From an uncultured Clostridia bacterium (GTDB lineage Bacteria; Bacillota; Clostridia; TANB77; CAG-508), in assembly GCA_947626335.1 (NCBI GenBank), contig CANQRY010000012.1, positions 1-37,680 of the forward strand: a stretch of DNA of 37,680 nucleotides, in the 5' to 3' direction. The first letter of the stretch is position 1; each line of letters begins with the position of its first letter. The notes under the pieces are model-generated. The model saw only the letters and a list, made by a program, of their open reading frames with translations. It did not search any database and had not been told where the DNA came from. A program made the translations under genes and the position numbers. Shown here in pieces: positions 16,260 to 26,055 of the stretch.

Positions 16260-17153
16260 TTATGACTCTTTGTTTTTTTCTTCGTTACTTTCTGCATTAT
16301 TTTCTTCCATATGTAATCCTTTTGCAACAATTGTAATGTCTTTTACTGTCATTGTTGTTAATATTTCAATTTCTTTTTTTATTTTTTGTTTGAATTCTCT
16401 TAATGCCTCTAATATATTATTTCCATAGTTTATAGAAACTTCCATATATATTACAGGTCCTTCAGGAGTACTTTCTACTCTTGTTCTCATTACTTTATAA
16501 ATTGCACTTGAGCGTTTTGCTAAATATTCTGCTATTTGTCTAAATACAGTATCTGAAATAGTAAAATTGCCCAAATAGCTAAATGTAGGCCTTATAATAG
16601 ATTTTTCTGCCATATATGGATTATTCCCTTTACCTTTAAATTTGAATATTTGAAGCGGATCTAAAATATAGCCTGAAAAGTCTTTTTTTATTTCAAATGT
16701 TGGTACTGGTATAACATGTTTTCCTTGTGTAGTACGTATTCTTTTAGCTGTTTCCATTTCAGTTTCTGTGGCTACATCTTCAATGTATATTTTTTTAATT
16801 GGTTTTGGAAGTCCTAAGTTTTCGGTAATTTTATCAATCATTCCGTCAGATGTGCCTAAAATTAAGATTGAGTCTGGTTTATATTTTCTTAGAGCTTTTT
16901 TCATTTCGTTTCTTTCTTTTTCATTTATGAAAATAGCTTGCCTTACAGTTTCAACCTTTGTTGGTGCTTTTTTTGCAGAGGTGCCACAAACAACGTCATT
17001 TTCGTTTATTAAAAGCCCATCATCTATAATATAGCTAATGTTATTTTCATTTGCTACCATTTGCGCTCTGTAACTTTTGCCTGTGCCAGAAGGCCCTATA
17101 AAGGCATAAACTTTTATATCTGTATTTTGATTTAAGTTATTAAAAATTTGCAA
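16260..17153 (-). CDS. P-loop ATP/GTP-binding protein with Asp23/Gls24-like C-terminal domain
   Basis: 297 aa. Residues about 15-30 carry a Walker A motif (FIGPSGTGKSYRA), followed by a small nucleotide-binding domain with a likely Walker B in DSILILGTSDG. Residues about 190-280 (IRPTFSYLGNFTISDTVFRQ, later GPVIYMEVSINYGNNI and TTMTVKDITIVAKGL) look like an Asp23/Gls24 envelope-stress domain. I know of no reaction for this combination. It sits 20 bp after a glycosyltransferase gene and 28 bp before cmk, so an envelope or stress link is likely by context. Confidence 0.65.
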   Translation of the reverse strand: MQIFNNLNQNTDIKVYAFIGPSGTGKSYRAQMVANENNISYIIDDGLLINENDVVCGTSAKKAPTKVETVRQAIFINEKERNEMKKALRKYKPDSILILGTSDGMIDKITENLGLPKPIKKIYIEDVATETEMETAKRIRTTQGKHVIPVPTFEIKKDFSGYILDPLQIFKFKGKGNNPYMAEKSIIRPTFSYLGNFTISDTVFRQIAEYLAKRSSAIYKVMRTRVESTPEGPVIYMEVSINYGNNILEALREFKQKIKKEIEILTTMTVKDITIVAKGLHMEENNAESNEEKNKES

Positions 17154-17173
17154 TTTTTTATCTCCTTATATAC

Positions 17174-18656
17174 TTATTTTTCAATTAATTCAACAGTATA
17201 TGAATAATTTCTATATGGTACTTCAAATACCCTTTCAGATATATTTTTGATATTATATTTTTGGCTAACTTCTTCTCTTAAACTATTATTGTAGCCGCTT
17301 TCAACTAACCATATTCTACCATTATAGCCATTTAATATTTCTTCTAAAGTGTCTTTTATTTCCATATATGGACTAAATGCCTTATAGGCTTCCTGTACTC
17401 CCCAATGTTCATTATTATAAAAATATGATCTTACATTTATATTATTAGATAAATCTGTTGCAAAAACAGCTCCATTTATTGCATTAGAATATACTATAAT
17501 ATCGTTTGGCTGTATATTTTGCTCCATATATGTTACCCAGTCTCTATTGTTTGGAGCATAGTTTTCTTTTATTGTAATTACATTGCTTATGCATGATAAA
17601 ATTAGTATGCATATACAAACTAAAGATACTCCTAAGTAATTTTCGTCTTTTGACATAAAAAGCGAAATTGCAAATACTAAAAGACCTGTTCCAATTAGTA
17701 AATACCTATTTAATAAAATTACACTTTGCATACATAAAGAAATAACTAATGGTATTAGAATTAGCAAAATATATATTAAAGCTGAAATTTTAGCAAGCTT
17801 TTTTTCCTCTCTTTCTGTTTTTGAAGAAAGATATATTATGTATGCATAAAATAATGTCGATAATACTATTGGCTGAATTTTTAAATTTCCTTGATATTGT
17901 AAGGTTAGTATATCATAGAAGGTTCCTGGGAATGATAAGCTTATCCAAAAGCCACCGAGAGACCCCACCTAATTGTTTTAAAAATGTAACAAGCCATGGT
18001 AAGTAACCAATTACTTGTAGTGCAGCCACAACTATAAATTTTATTAAGTCTTGTTTTCTTTGTTTTGCATTTTTTAGTAAGTAAATAAATAATATTAAAT
18101 TAACAATTCCTGCAAGCATAAGTCCATAATAATGTGTATATGCAAGAAGTAAACTACTTAAACCAAATAAAATATATGTAGCTTTATTTATTTTTCCTTT
18201 ATAAATTCTATAAGCATATATTGCCATTATGCTCCCAAGTAGCATACCTAAAGAGTACATTCTAATTTCTCCAGCATAAAAAGCTGAAACTGGCAAAAAC
18301 AATGTTAAAAATGAAAATAAAAATCCTGTTCTTTCTCCAAAATCTTTTCTAATATGTGTATAACCTAATATACCCATAATAGCAATAGCTAATGCTGATA
18401 GTATTCTATATGATATAATATTATTTCCAAAAACTAAATATAACAAATGAAGGCAAAAATAGTAAAGTGGTGGATGAACATCATTTCCTGTAATTTGCCA
18501 AATTTCAGAGAATGAGTGTCTTGCTATTCCTACTGAATAGCTTTCATCGAACCACATATTTGTGTGAAATATTGATAATGATATAAATATTATTCCTAAT
18601 AATATTATAATTATATGCAAGTATTTTAAATTAATTTTTTCTATTATTTTTTTCAT
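17174..18656 (-). CDS. GT-C (family 39-like) membrane glycosyltransferase, split by a +1 shift at CGG
   Basis: Polytopic membrane glycosyltransferase using a lipid-linked sugar. Key features: MWFDESYS (DE motif of the first loop, about 32-39), NDVHPPLYYF (about 58-67), FYAGEIRMYSLG, then many hydrophobic helices and a soluble C-terminal domain (about 380-493). CGG at 17955-17957 (codon 234) ends the first frame's sense; reading GGT instead gives VSGGFWISLSFPGTFYDI, and the frame stays open to 17174, giving 493 aa. GGFW after a Q-L-G-G-V stretch is normal for this family. A caller would report two overlapping fragments, 17913-18656 and 17174-17968. The acceptor is unknown; neighbours suggest wall or capsular polymer. 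Confidence 0.82.
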
Positions 18657-18708
18657 TTTGCTTCTTCCTTTTTTATTTACTAAATTGTATCATATATATT
18701 TTAGTTTC

Positions 18709-20211
18709 TCAATTATTTATAGTATTTATTTTAAATTTATTTATATATATGCTTGCAACTGGCATAAGAACTACAACATATGGAATTATGTATCTTGATT
18801 TTGCTTCCCACAACATATGAAAAGCAAATCCACCTATAAAAATTGTAATTAAAAATATAACTTCTAGCGATAAGTCTCTTCTTTTTTGAATAAGAACTAA
18901 TAAAGAGCATGCACATGATAATACTAACAATGTTTTTTGATGGAATTCAAGTGGCTCTCTTAAATTTTCTACTGGGTCGTTTTGTCTTGCTAGGTTTTGG
19001 CATATTGCTGAATATGTATTTTCACACCACATTGATGCTGCTTTTTTTACATAAAAATCAAACGCATATCCTATATTTTGCGAAAAATATGTAATTCTTT
19101 CTTTAATTCTTTGTGGATATTCTGATTTTGCAGCTACCGGATTTTTTAGGGCATATTCACCAATATCTTCCCTGTACCAACCGTTTCCTCTCCAGCTTTC
19201 TTCCATTGATATTAAAATATAGCTTATTGTAGGATATTCTCTATTTTTTTCTAAATTATATTTATTTAAATAGTAATTCTTCACAAGTGAAGTAGGAGCC
19301 ATTCCTACTATAATATATATTGCAACTACTAATATTTTTAACAAATTTTGTTTTAAATTACTTTCGTGCCTTTCTTTAAAAATTGCAAGTAATAAGTATA
19401 TAACTGTTGCAATTATAAAAATTAAACTATTCATTCTCATCATGTAGGCAAGCATTGTAAAAATACTTGCAATTAAAGCATATTTAAGACTTTTAGTTTC
19501 AGTATACTTCATAATTAAATAAACTGATATAAGACTAAATGCTAAGCTTAAAGTATCTCCATATACAAATGTAGAAAGCATTGGAAGTGATAAAAATGTT
19601 AATATTAGCACTAAAAATAATACTTTATTAACTTTGTATTTTTTAGATAAATGGCATGTTATTTTATATAAAAATGTAACAATTAAAATGTTTCCAATTA
19701 AATTTAAAATTCTCAAAAGTGGAATTAAATCTGAGTGTATTATTTTAAAGAAAATATTAAATATAAATGCAAGTGGAATTTGCTGAGTGTATGATGCTAC
19801 ATATTCTTTAAGTGGAATTCCTGCATATGTTAAATTTGGCAAAAATTCTTCTAAGTTACCTCTATACATTGTTTGTGCAAGATTTGCAACATGTATTTGG
19901 TCTGCACCTATGCCAGGCCTTACAAGTATTAGCCATATTGCACTAAATGCTAAATAAATGGCTACTGCAAAAATAAATAAATCTCTTCTTAGCCTTTTTC
20001 TTTTTTCATCATCTTTATATAGAAATTCATTAAAACTTTTGCTTAATATGTATAGTATAATTACTGCTAAAATAAGTGTAATAGCATAAAAAATTGTATT
20101 AGTGTTTACTGTAATATGCTCTGAATTATCTAAATTTGCACTAAATATTACATTTAAAATAATAACTATACTTAAAAATAAGATTCCTACTGCATATATA
20201 ATTTTTTTCAT
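18709..20211 (-). CDS. Polytopic membrane protein, probable GT-C glycosyltransferase
   Basis: 500 aa with about 12 hydrophobic helices. The first long loop (LVRPGIGADQIHVANLAQ, then NLTYAGIPLKEYVASYTQQI) carries the acidic residue and downstream aromatic/proline region seen in GT-C enzymes of the mannosyltransferase type, but the family is only loosely assigned. A second large loop (about 325-420, SYILISMEESWRGNGWYRED) resembles undefined Clostridial oligosaccharide transferases. It lies between a SanA-like gene and another GT-C gene in the same direction, so it probably adds sugars to an envelope polymer. Confidence 0.62.
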   Translation of the reverse strand: MKKIIYAVGILFLSIVIILNVIFSANLDNSEHITVNTNTIFYAITLILAVIILYILSKSFNEFLYKDDEKRKRLRRDLFIFAVAIYLAFSAIWLILVRPGIGADQIHVANLAQTMYRGNLEEFLPNLTYAGIPLKEYVASYTQQIPLAFIFNIFFKIIHSDLIPLLRILNLIGNILIVTFLYKITCHLSKKYKVNKVLFLVLILTFLSLPMLSTFVYGDTLSLAFSLISVYLIMKYTETKSLKYALIASIFTMLAYMMRMNSLIFIIATVIYLLLAIFKERHESNLKQNLLKILVVAIYIIVGMAPTSLVKNYYLNKYNLEKNREYPTISYILISMEESWRGNGWYREDIGEYALKNPVAAKSEYPQRIKERITYFSQNIGYAFDFYVKKAASMWCENTYSAICQNLARQNDPVENLREPLEFHQKTLLVLSCACSLLVLIQKRRDLSLEVIFLITIFIGGFAFHMLWEAKSRYIIPYVVVLMPVASIYINKFKINTINN

Positions 20212-20233
20212 ATATTATTCCTTTCGTTACTAT

Positions 20234-20896
20234 TTATTTATCGTTTGTTACATCTCCATTTCCACTTACTGGAATTGTATCTCCCAGATAGGTAGGTAAT
20301 GGTTTGAATATACATTTAAACCAATCTTTATCCCTTGCTAATATTTCTCTAATATCTCTAAATATTTGTCCTTCATATTTTCTTTGGTCAGCGCCTACAC
20401 CATAAGCTTCAATTCCTAGGCTTTTTGCTACATACAAAGCCCTATATAAATGATATTTTTGTGTAACAATTACTATTTTTTTAGCCTTAAATATATCTCT
20501 TGCCCTATATATACTATCATAAGTGGAAATTCCTGCATGATCCATGAAAACATCTTCTGAACTAATATCTTTATCTATTGCAAATTTTTTCATTACATTT
20601 ACTTCATCATAATCTTCTCTAGTGTGGTCTCCACTCATTATAATTTTAGGTGATACTTTATTTTGATATAAAGAAATACCTTGAAGTAGTCTATCTTCTA
20701 GCATAGGACTAGGACTATCTCCCCAAATTCCTGCTCCTAAAATTAGAATGCAATCTACATTTTCTAAATTTTTTGCTTCTTCTTCTGAAATAATTTTATT
20801 TTTTGTACTAAATACAACGAAAAAATTTATCGATAATATTAAAATTAAAATTGTTACTATTAAAATAATACATATTAACATAATTTTTTTAACCAT
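20234..20896 (-). CDS. SanA/YdcF-type DUF218 membrane protein
   Basis: 220 aa. One N-terminal membrane helix (about 5-30) is followed by a DUF218 domain: DCILILGAGIW, ML-x-DRLLQGISLY, IIMSGDHTREDYDEVNVMKK, STYDSIYRARDIF, and IVTQKYHLYRALYVAKSLGI. This is the pattern of SanA/ElyC-type proteins linked to envelope integrity and undecaprenyl-phosphate use; no exact reaction is known. It stands upstream of the two GT-C genes. Confidence 0.85.
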   Translation of the reverse strand: MVKKIMLICIILIVTILILILSINFFVVFSTKNKIISEEEAKNLENVDCILILGAGIWGDSPSPMLEDRLLQGISLYQNKVSPKIIMSGDHTREDYDEVNVMKKFAIDKDISSEDVFMDHAGISTYDSIYRARDIFKAKKIVIVTQKYHLYRALYVAKSLGIEAYGVGADQRKYEGQIFRDIREILARDKDWFKCIFKPLPTYLGDTIPVSGNGDVTNDK

Positions 20897-20966
20897 TTCC
20901 TTTAAATTTAAACTCCTTGTATTATATCATTTTTTGGTTCTATTTATTATTGTTTTTTAATAATAA

Positions 20967-20990
20967 AGGGAAAGCTTTTTTGCTCTCCCT
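20967..20990 (-). terminator. Terminator of the GT2 gene
   Basis: On the minus strand AGGGAGAGC pairs with GCTTTCCCT (one G-U pair) around AAAAAA, followed by TTTATTATT. It lies 17 bp after the glycosyltransferase stop. Confidence 0.8.
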
Positions 20991-21006
20991 AATATTTAAT
21001 ATATTG

Positions 21007-22260
21007 TTATTTTTCTATTTCTACTCCGCTAGGGGTAACTTCTCCAATTGCAATCTTTCGAATGTGTTCAATTTTATCCCAACTAGTATCGCGTTTAAAT
21101 AAGCATTTAAAGTTTATTAAAATCCACGAACCTAAAAATAATGGATAGCAAATTAATCCTTTTATCATTGGTTTTATAGGTTTTTTATCTAATAACATAA
21201 TTATAATTGCAGTAACAATTGGTAATAAGAATGTTGGAATTAAATATCTTAGAATATTTATTCCTAGTTCTAAGCTCGTCATTCCTTCTCCTGCATACAT
21301 AACAAAATTTAAAAATAGAAGAACTAAAGTAGCTACAAACATTGGTATACTACCAACAATATATAAAAATCCATCAATGTTCATTATTGTTTTGTGTTCT
21401 TTAATAGCTAGTGCTAATGGTTTTGTATATTCTTTAATACATTGCATATGTCCAACTGTCCATCTAGTTCTTTGTTTCCAGCTTTGTTTAAATTCTAGGG
21501 GTTGTTCATCATAAACAATTGCATCTTCTGCCCAACCTAATTTTTTACCTTTTATAATTCTTTTTAATGAAAATTCAATATCTTCTGTTAATGTTTTTGT
21601 ATCCCATCCGTTTGGTTTAACAACATCAAACTTTACCATAAAACCTGTTCCATTTATTAATGGTGATAAACCAACATTATATCTTGCTAAATGATAAAAA
21701 CGATTCATTGTCCAATAGAAAATTGCATATCCTGCTGTAATCCAGTTATCAGTAGGGTTTTTAATATCTCTGTAACCTTGAACTACTTCTTCGCCTTGGC
21801 AAAGTTTTTTATTCATTGTTTTAATAAAATTTGCATCAACAATGTTATCTGCATCAAATACACAAAATGCGTCATAATCTGCATTTTCTTTAATTTTTTG
21901 TTTCAAAAACCAATCTAATGCATACCCTTTAGTCTTTTTCTCTGAATCAAATCTTTCATAAACTATTGCGCCTGCATTTCTTGCTACTAAAGCTGTATAA
22001 TCTGTACAATTATCTGCAATAACATAAATATCTAATAATTCTTTTGGATAATTTTGCGCTTTTAAACTTTCTATTAGTTCTGCTACTACATTTTCTTCAT
22101 TATGTGCAGGTATAATTGCCATAAATTTGTGGTTTTTGTTAACTAATAATGGTTTATCTTTTAGTTTTACTAAAGAGCAAATACTAATTGCTAATTGGTA
22201 AAGCCAGAATATTGTTATAATCCATACTAATGCTTGTTGTATGATATATAAATATTCCAT
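21007..22260 (-). CDS. Family 2 (processive-type) membrane glycosyltransferase
   Basis: 417 aa. An N-terminal membrane helix, then a GT-A domain: MAIIPAHNEENVV (about 47-59), DNCTDYTA, the nucleotide-sugar motif FDADN (about 138-142), LTEDIEFSLK with the catalytic acid (about 222-231) and QRTRWTVGH (about 263-271), the Q-x-x-R-W signature of polymer-forming enzymes. Two or three C-terminal helices form a membrane channel region. The product could be a beta-linked exopolysaccharide or wall glycan. It has its own terminator and so is separate from the SanA-like/GT-C genes. Confidence 0.88.
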   Translation of the reverse strand: MEYLYIIQQALVWIITIFWLYQLAISICSLVKLKDKPLLVNKNHKFMAIIPAHNEENVVAELIESLKAQNYPKELLDIYVIADNCTDYTALVARNAGAIVYERFDSEKKTKGYALDWFLKQKIKENADYDAFCVFDADNIVDANFIKTMNKKLCQGEEVVQGYRDIKNPTDNWITAGYAIFYWTMNRFYHLARYNVGLSPLINGTGFMVKFDVVKPNGWDTKTLTEDIEFSLKRIIKGKKLGWAEDAIVYDEQPLEFKQSWKQRTRWTVGHMQCIKEYTKPLALAIKEHKTIMNIDGFLYIVGSIPMFVATLVLLFLNFVMYAGEGMTSLELGINILRYLIPTFLLPIVTAIIIMLLDKKPIKPMIKGLICYPLFLGSWILINFKCLFKRDTSWDKIEHIRKIAIGEVTPSGVEIEK

Positions 22261-22391
22261 TTTTTCTCTCCTTGTTATTTTCCTAGGTTATTTTTAGTAT
22301 ATTTTTTTACCTTATTTATTATACTACTGTGTTTATTTTTTTTCAACTTTTTTATTTTAAATTAAATAATTCTTAATAAATTTAAAATAAC

Positions 22392-24503
22392 TTAGTTTTG
22401 TTTGGCTTCTAGATCCTTCATGTTTAAGTTTATTCTACCTTGGCTATCAATTTCAGAAACTTTAACTGTAACTTCATCTCCAACATTTAAAACATCTTCT
22501 ACTTTTTCAACTCTTTTGCTTGAAATTTTAGAAATATGAAGTAAGCCTTCGTTTCCTCCACCTATATCAACAAATGCTCCAAATGACATTATTCTTGTTA
22601 CAGTTCCATTATATACTCCGCCAACTTCTATAACCTTAGCTATATCTAAAATCATGTCCATTGCTTTTTGTGCTCTTTCAGTATTTTCTGAATACACACA
22701 TACTTTTCCATCATCAGAAATATCAATTTTAACACCAGTTTCATCAATAATTTTGTTTATCATTTTTCCGCCAGGTCCAATAACATCTTTTATTTTTTCT
22801 GTAGAAATTGTTGCAGTCATAATTTTTGGTGCATATTTTGAAATTTCTTTTCTTGGCTTACTAATTACAGGAAGCATTACGTTATCTAATATATAGTCTC
22901 TTGCAACTTTTGTTCTTTCAAATGCTTCTTTTATAATATCATATGTTAAACCATCTATTTTTATATCTACTTGAATTGCTGTAATACCATCTTTTGTTCC
23001 ACCTACTTTAAAGTCCATATCTCCGAAGAAATCTTCTATTCCTTGAATATCTGTAAGCATAATGTATTTGCTTGGGTCGTTTTTATCTGTAACTAAACCT
23101 GTAGAAATACCTGCTACTGGCTTTTTAATTGGTACACCTGCATCCATTAAAGCAAGTGTACTACCACAAATGCTTGCTTGTGAAGTAGAACCATTTGAAG
23201 AAAGTACTTCTGATACAACACGAATTGCATAAGGAAATTCTTCTTCTGATGGAATAACTGGAACTAATGCTTTTTCTGCTAATGCACCATGTCCTATTTC
23301 TCTTCTTCCTGGTCCACGTGAAGTTCTAGCTTCTCCTACACTATATGGTGGGAAATTATATTGATGCATATATCTTTTTGATTCTTCTTCATCTAGGCCA
23401 TCTAGAATTTGCTCTTCGCTTTTCATTCCAAGTGTTACTACAGACATAACTTGAGTTTGTCCTCTTGTAAAAATTGCGCTACCATGTACTCTTGGAAGTA
23501 CTCCTACTTCGCAAGAAAGTGGTCTTATTTCGTCAATTTTTCTTCCATCTGGACGTTTATGTTCTTCTAAAATCATTTGTCTTACACATGCTTTTTCTAG
23601 GTCATGAATACTGTCTGCAATATCTCTTTGCTTTTCTTCGGCAGCTTCTTCGCCATATTTTTCTGTAAAGTATGCTATAATATCTTCAGTTATTTTTTCA
23701 ATGTTTTCATCTCTTACAGTTTTATCGGTAGCTTGTACATCTTGATACATTCTATCTTTAAAGTTTGCTTCAATCTCGCTATATACTTCTGGATCTACTG
23801 CAAAAGATTGATATTCAAATTTTGGTTTTCCAATTTCTGCTTTAATATCTGCTATAAAATTACAAATCTTTTTAATTTCTTCATGCGCTGTTTTAATTGC
23901 TTCTAACATGGTATCATTTGGTATTTCATCAGCACCTGCTTCAATCATTGTAATTTTTTCTAGAGTTCCTGCAACTGTTAGAGTTAATCTTGATTTTTTC
24001 CTTTGCTCTAGTGTTGGATTTATTATAATTTTTCCATCTACATAGCCTACATTAACTGCTGCTGTAGGTTCTCCAAATGGAATGTCTGAAATTGAAAGTG
24101 CAGCAGATGCGCCTATCATAGCGCATACTTCTGGACTATTATCTGGTTCAACTGATAATACAGTTGCTACAACACATGTATCATTTCTAAAGTCCTTTGG
24201 AAATAAAGGTCTTAAAGGTCTATCTATTGCTCTTGAAGTTAAAATAGCCTTGTCTGCTGGTTTTCCTTCTCTTTTTGTAAATCCACCTGGTATCTTTCCA
24301 ACAGCATATAATTTTTCTTCGTAGTCAACAGATAATGGGAAAAAGTCTATTCCCTCTTTTGGCTCTTTTGCTGCTGTTACATTTACCATAACAACAGTTT
24401 CTCCATAACGTACTACTACGCTACCATTTGCAAGTTCTGCAATTTTTCCTGTTTCAATTGTTAGTTTTCTTCCTGCTAATTCAGTTTCATAAGTTTTAAA
24501 CAT
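22392..24503 (-). CDS. pnp: Polyribonucleotide nucleotidyltransferase (PNPase)
   Basis: Phosphorolytic 3'-5' exoribonuclease and RNA-turnover enzyme. Two RNase PH domains (from MFKTYETELAGRKLTIETGK; second core PGRREIGHGALAEKALVPV), the linking helical domain, a KH domain (VIGPGGKMINKIIDETG, about 555-575) and an S1 domain (GGVYNGTVTRIMSFGAFVDI) are all present; 703 aa is normal. I chose ATG 24503, which has GAGAGGAAG at good spacing, over the upstream GTG at 24524 that overlaps this site. It follows rpsO with a hairpin between, the classic rpsO-pnp order. No CGG codon is present in 703 codons. Confidence 0.97.
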   Translation of the reverse strand: MFKTYETELAGRKLTIETGKIAELANGSVVVRYGETVVMVNVTAAKEPKEGIDFFPLSVDYEEKLYAVGKIPGGFTKREGKPADKAILTSRAIDRPLRPLFPKDFRNDTCVVATVLSVEPDNSPEVCAMIGASAALSISDIPFGEPTAAVNVGYVDGKIIINPTLEQRKKSRLTLTVAGTLEKITMIEAGADEIPNDTMLEAIKTAHEEIKKICNFIADIKAEIGKPKFEYQSFAVDPEVYSEIEANFKDRMYQDVQATDKTVRDENIEKITEDIIAYFTEKYGEEAAEEKQRDIADSIHDLEKACVRQMILEEHKRPDGRKIDEIRPLSCEVGVLPRVHGSAIFTRGQTQVMSVVTLGMKSEEQILDGLDEEESKRYMHQYNFPPYSVGEARTSRGPGRREIGHGALAEKALVPVIPSEEEFPYAIRVVSEVLSSNGSTSQASICGSTLALMDAGVPIKKPVAGISTGLVTDKNDPSKYIMLTDIQGIEDFFGDMDFKVGGTKDGITAIQVDIKIDGLTYDIIKEAFERTKVARDYILDNVMLPVISKPRKEISKYAPKIMTATISTEKIKDVIGPGGKMINKIIDETGVKIDISDDGKVCVYSENTERAQKAMDMILDIAKVIEVGGVYNGTVTRIMSFGAFVDIGGGNEGLLHISKISSKRVEKVEDVLNVGDEVTVKVSEIDSQGRINLNMKDLEAKQN

Positions 24504-24528
24504 ATTTTTTCTTCCTCTCACCAAAATT

Positions 24529-24560
24529 GGACGTTTGCTTTATAACAAACGTCCAAATTT
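24529..24560 (-). terminator. rpsO-pnp intercistronic hairpin
   Basis: A perfect 9-bp stem (GGACGTTTG/CAAACGTCC) with an 8-nt loop, followed on the minus strand by AATTTT. The weak T tail suggests a partial terminator or RNase processing site rather than a full stop, as known between rpsO and pnp in other bacteria. Confidence 0.7.
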
Positions 24561-24564
24561 AAAA

Positions 24565-24828
24565 TTATTTTCTTAGTCCTAATTTTTCAACGATGTCTCT
24601 ATATCTTTGAACATCTTTTTTAGCCAAGTAATTAAGTAGATTTCTTCTTGAACCTACCATTTTTAAAAGTCCTCTTCTTGAATGATTGTCTTTTACATGA
24701 ACTTTTAAGTGTTCTGTTAATTCATTAATTCTTTCTGTTAAAAGAGCTATTTGAACTTCTGGTGAACCAGTATCATTTTCTTCTCTTTTATAAGTATTAA
24801 TAATTTCTTGTTTTCTTTCTTTTGTCAT
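24565..24828 (-). CDS. rpsO: 30S ribosomal protein S15
   Basis: 87 aa, full length. Typical S15 features: [14 protein letters not shown] (about 22-35), [20 protein letters not shown] and [20 protein letters not shown], which contact 16S rRNA at the h20-h22 junction. AAAGGAGG precedes the start. The leader contains alternative hairpins, likely for autoregulation by S15. It is encoded directly upstream of pnp. Confidence 0.98.
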   Translation of the reverse strand: MTKERKQEIINTYKREENDTGSPEVQIALLTERINELTEHLKVHVKDNHSRRGLLKMVGSRRNLLNYLAKKDVQRYRDIVEKLGLRK

Positions 24829-24856
24829 AATTTTTCCTCCTTTAAATTTTATTTGC

Positions 24857-24894
24857 CTTAAACTGAGTTTAAGTGGAGTTTTATTTCTTAAACT
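24857..24894 (-). promoter_or_regulatory. Candidate S15 autoregulatory leader with exclusive hairpins
   Basis: The 8-mer CTTAAACT or its complement occurs three times (24857-24864, 24866-24873, 24887-24894), so the middle copy can pair with either neighbour but not both. This lies in the rpsO 5' leader, just before the Shine-Dalgarno. S15 leaders are known to switch between a hairpin and a pseudoknot, so autoregulation is likely by analogy. Confidence 0.5.
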
Positions 24895-24924
24895 AAGTAA
24901 AAGGTAAGTTTTTTTAACATAAAT

Positions 24925-24953
24925 ATATTACCATATAAAAAAACAAAAATCAA
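24925..24953 (-). promoter_or_regulatory. Promoter of rpsO
   Basis: TTGATT, 17-bp spacer, and TGGTAATAT (extended -10) on the minus strand, about 100 bp before the rpsO start. Confidence 0.65.
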
Positions 24954-25040
24954 TACTTTTAGAAAATTTAATTTGAGACTCAAAAAATTGCATTTAACTT
25001 TTCACTTGCCGAATCTTAAAAAATATATTTTATTTTTTAT

Positions 25041-25893
25041 TTAAGCATTTATCCATTCTCCTTTGAAAACTGTTACTGCTGGTCCTGTCATATAAATATG
25101 ATTATCTTTTTTCCATTCTACCTCTAAATTTCCACCTAACAATTTTACTGTAACTTTTTTGTTGGTATAATTATTTAAACTTGATGCAATTGCACTAGCG
25201 CAGGCTCCAGTTCCACATGCTAAAGTTTCACCTGTTCCTCTTTCCCATACTCTCATTTTTATTGTCTCTCTATTTATAATTTGAACAAACTCAATATTTA
25301 CTCTTTCAGGGAAAAATTTACTATTTTCAAAAATTGGTCCAAACTTTTCTATGTTAAAATTATCAATATTGTTTATAAATGTAACAGCATGTGGGTTTCC
25401 CATAGAAACACAAGTAAATTTATATAGAGTGTTATTTACTAAAATAGGAACTTGTATTTTTTTGTTTTGTACTTTACATTTTTCATTTAATAAAACTGGA
25501 ATCTTTTCTGGAGCCAATATTGGCTCTCCCATGTCTACTTCTACAGTTTTTACTTTTCCGCATATATATATTTAGTTTTAACTTTCTAATACCTGCTAAG
25601 GTTTCTATTAAAACTTCGTTTTTATGTATTAAACCAAGCTCATATACTAATTTTGCTACACAGCGAATTCCATTTCCACACATCCCAGCTTCTGAGCCAT
25701 CACTATTAAACATTCTCATTTTCAAATCTGCTATTTTGCTATCACAAATTAAAATAAGTCCATCTGAGCCAACACCAAAGTGCCTATTACTTAAGTCTAT
25801 TGCTAATTTAGATGGATTTTTTGGCTCTCTTCCTTTGGTACAATTTAAATATACATAATCATTGCCCAAGCCTTGCATTTTAAAGAATATCAT
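25041..25893 (-). CDS. dapF: Diaminopimelate epimerase DapF, split by a +1 shift at CGG
   Basis: Converts LL- to meso-diaminopimelate for lysine and peptidoglycan. N-terminal [13 protein letters not shown], the first catalytic cysteine in [11 protein letters not shown] (about 69-79) and the second in [15 protein letters not shown] (C-terminal half) are both present, but in different frames. The zero frame reads IYMRKSKNC after CGG at 25558-25560 (codon 112). Reading GGA restores [20 protein letters not shown] and an open frame to 25041 (283 aa, normal). Neither fragment alone carries both cysteines, so without recoding the enzyme would be dead, which is unlikely for a wall-precursor gene unless another DAP route exists. 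Confidence 0.9.
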
Positions 25894-26008
25894 ATTTTTT
25901 TACCTCCTAACTTATTTTATTAGCTGGTAAAAAACTTATTCTAAAAACATGCTCATTTGTTAAAATAACTTGAGATAAAAAACTTTTTTATTTTTTTATT
26001 AATTTGTC

Positions 26009-26037
26009 TTGACATTCTTTTTTAAATTTAGTATACT
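26009..26037 (+). promoter_or_regulatory. Consensus promoter of the tRNA operon
   Basis: TTGACA, 17-bp spacer, TATACT, about 19 bp before tRNA-Val. Confidence 0.9.
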
Positions 26038-26055
26038 AAGAAGGTCATCGGAAAT

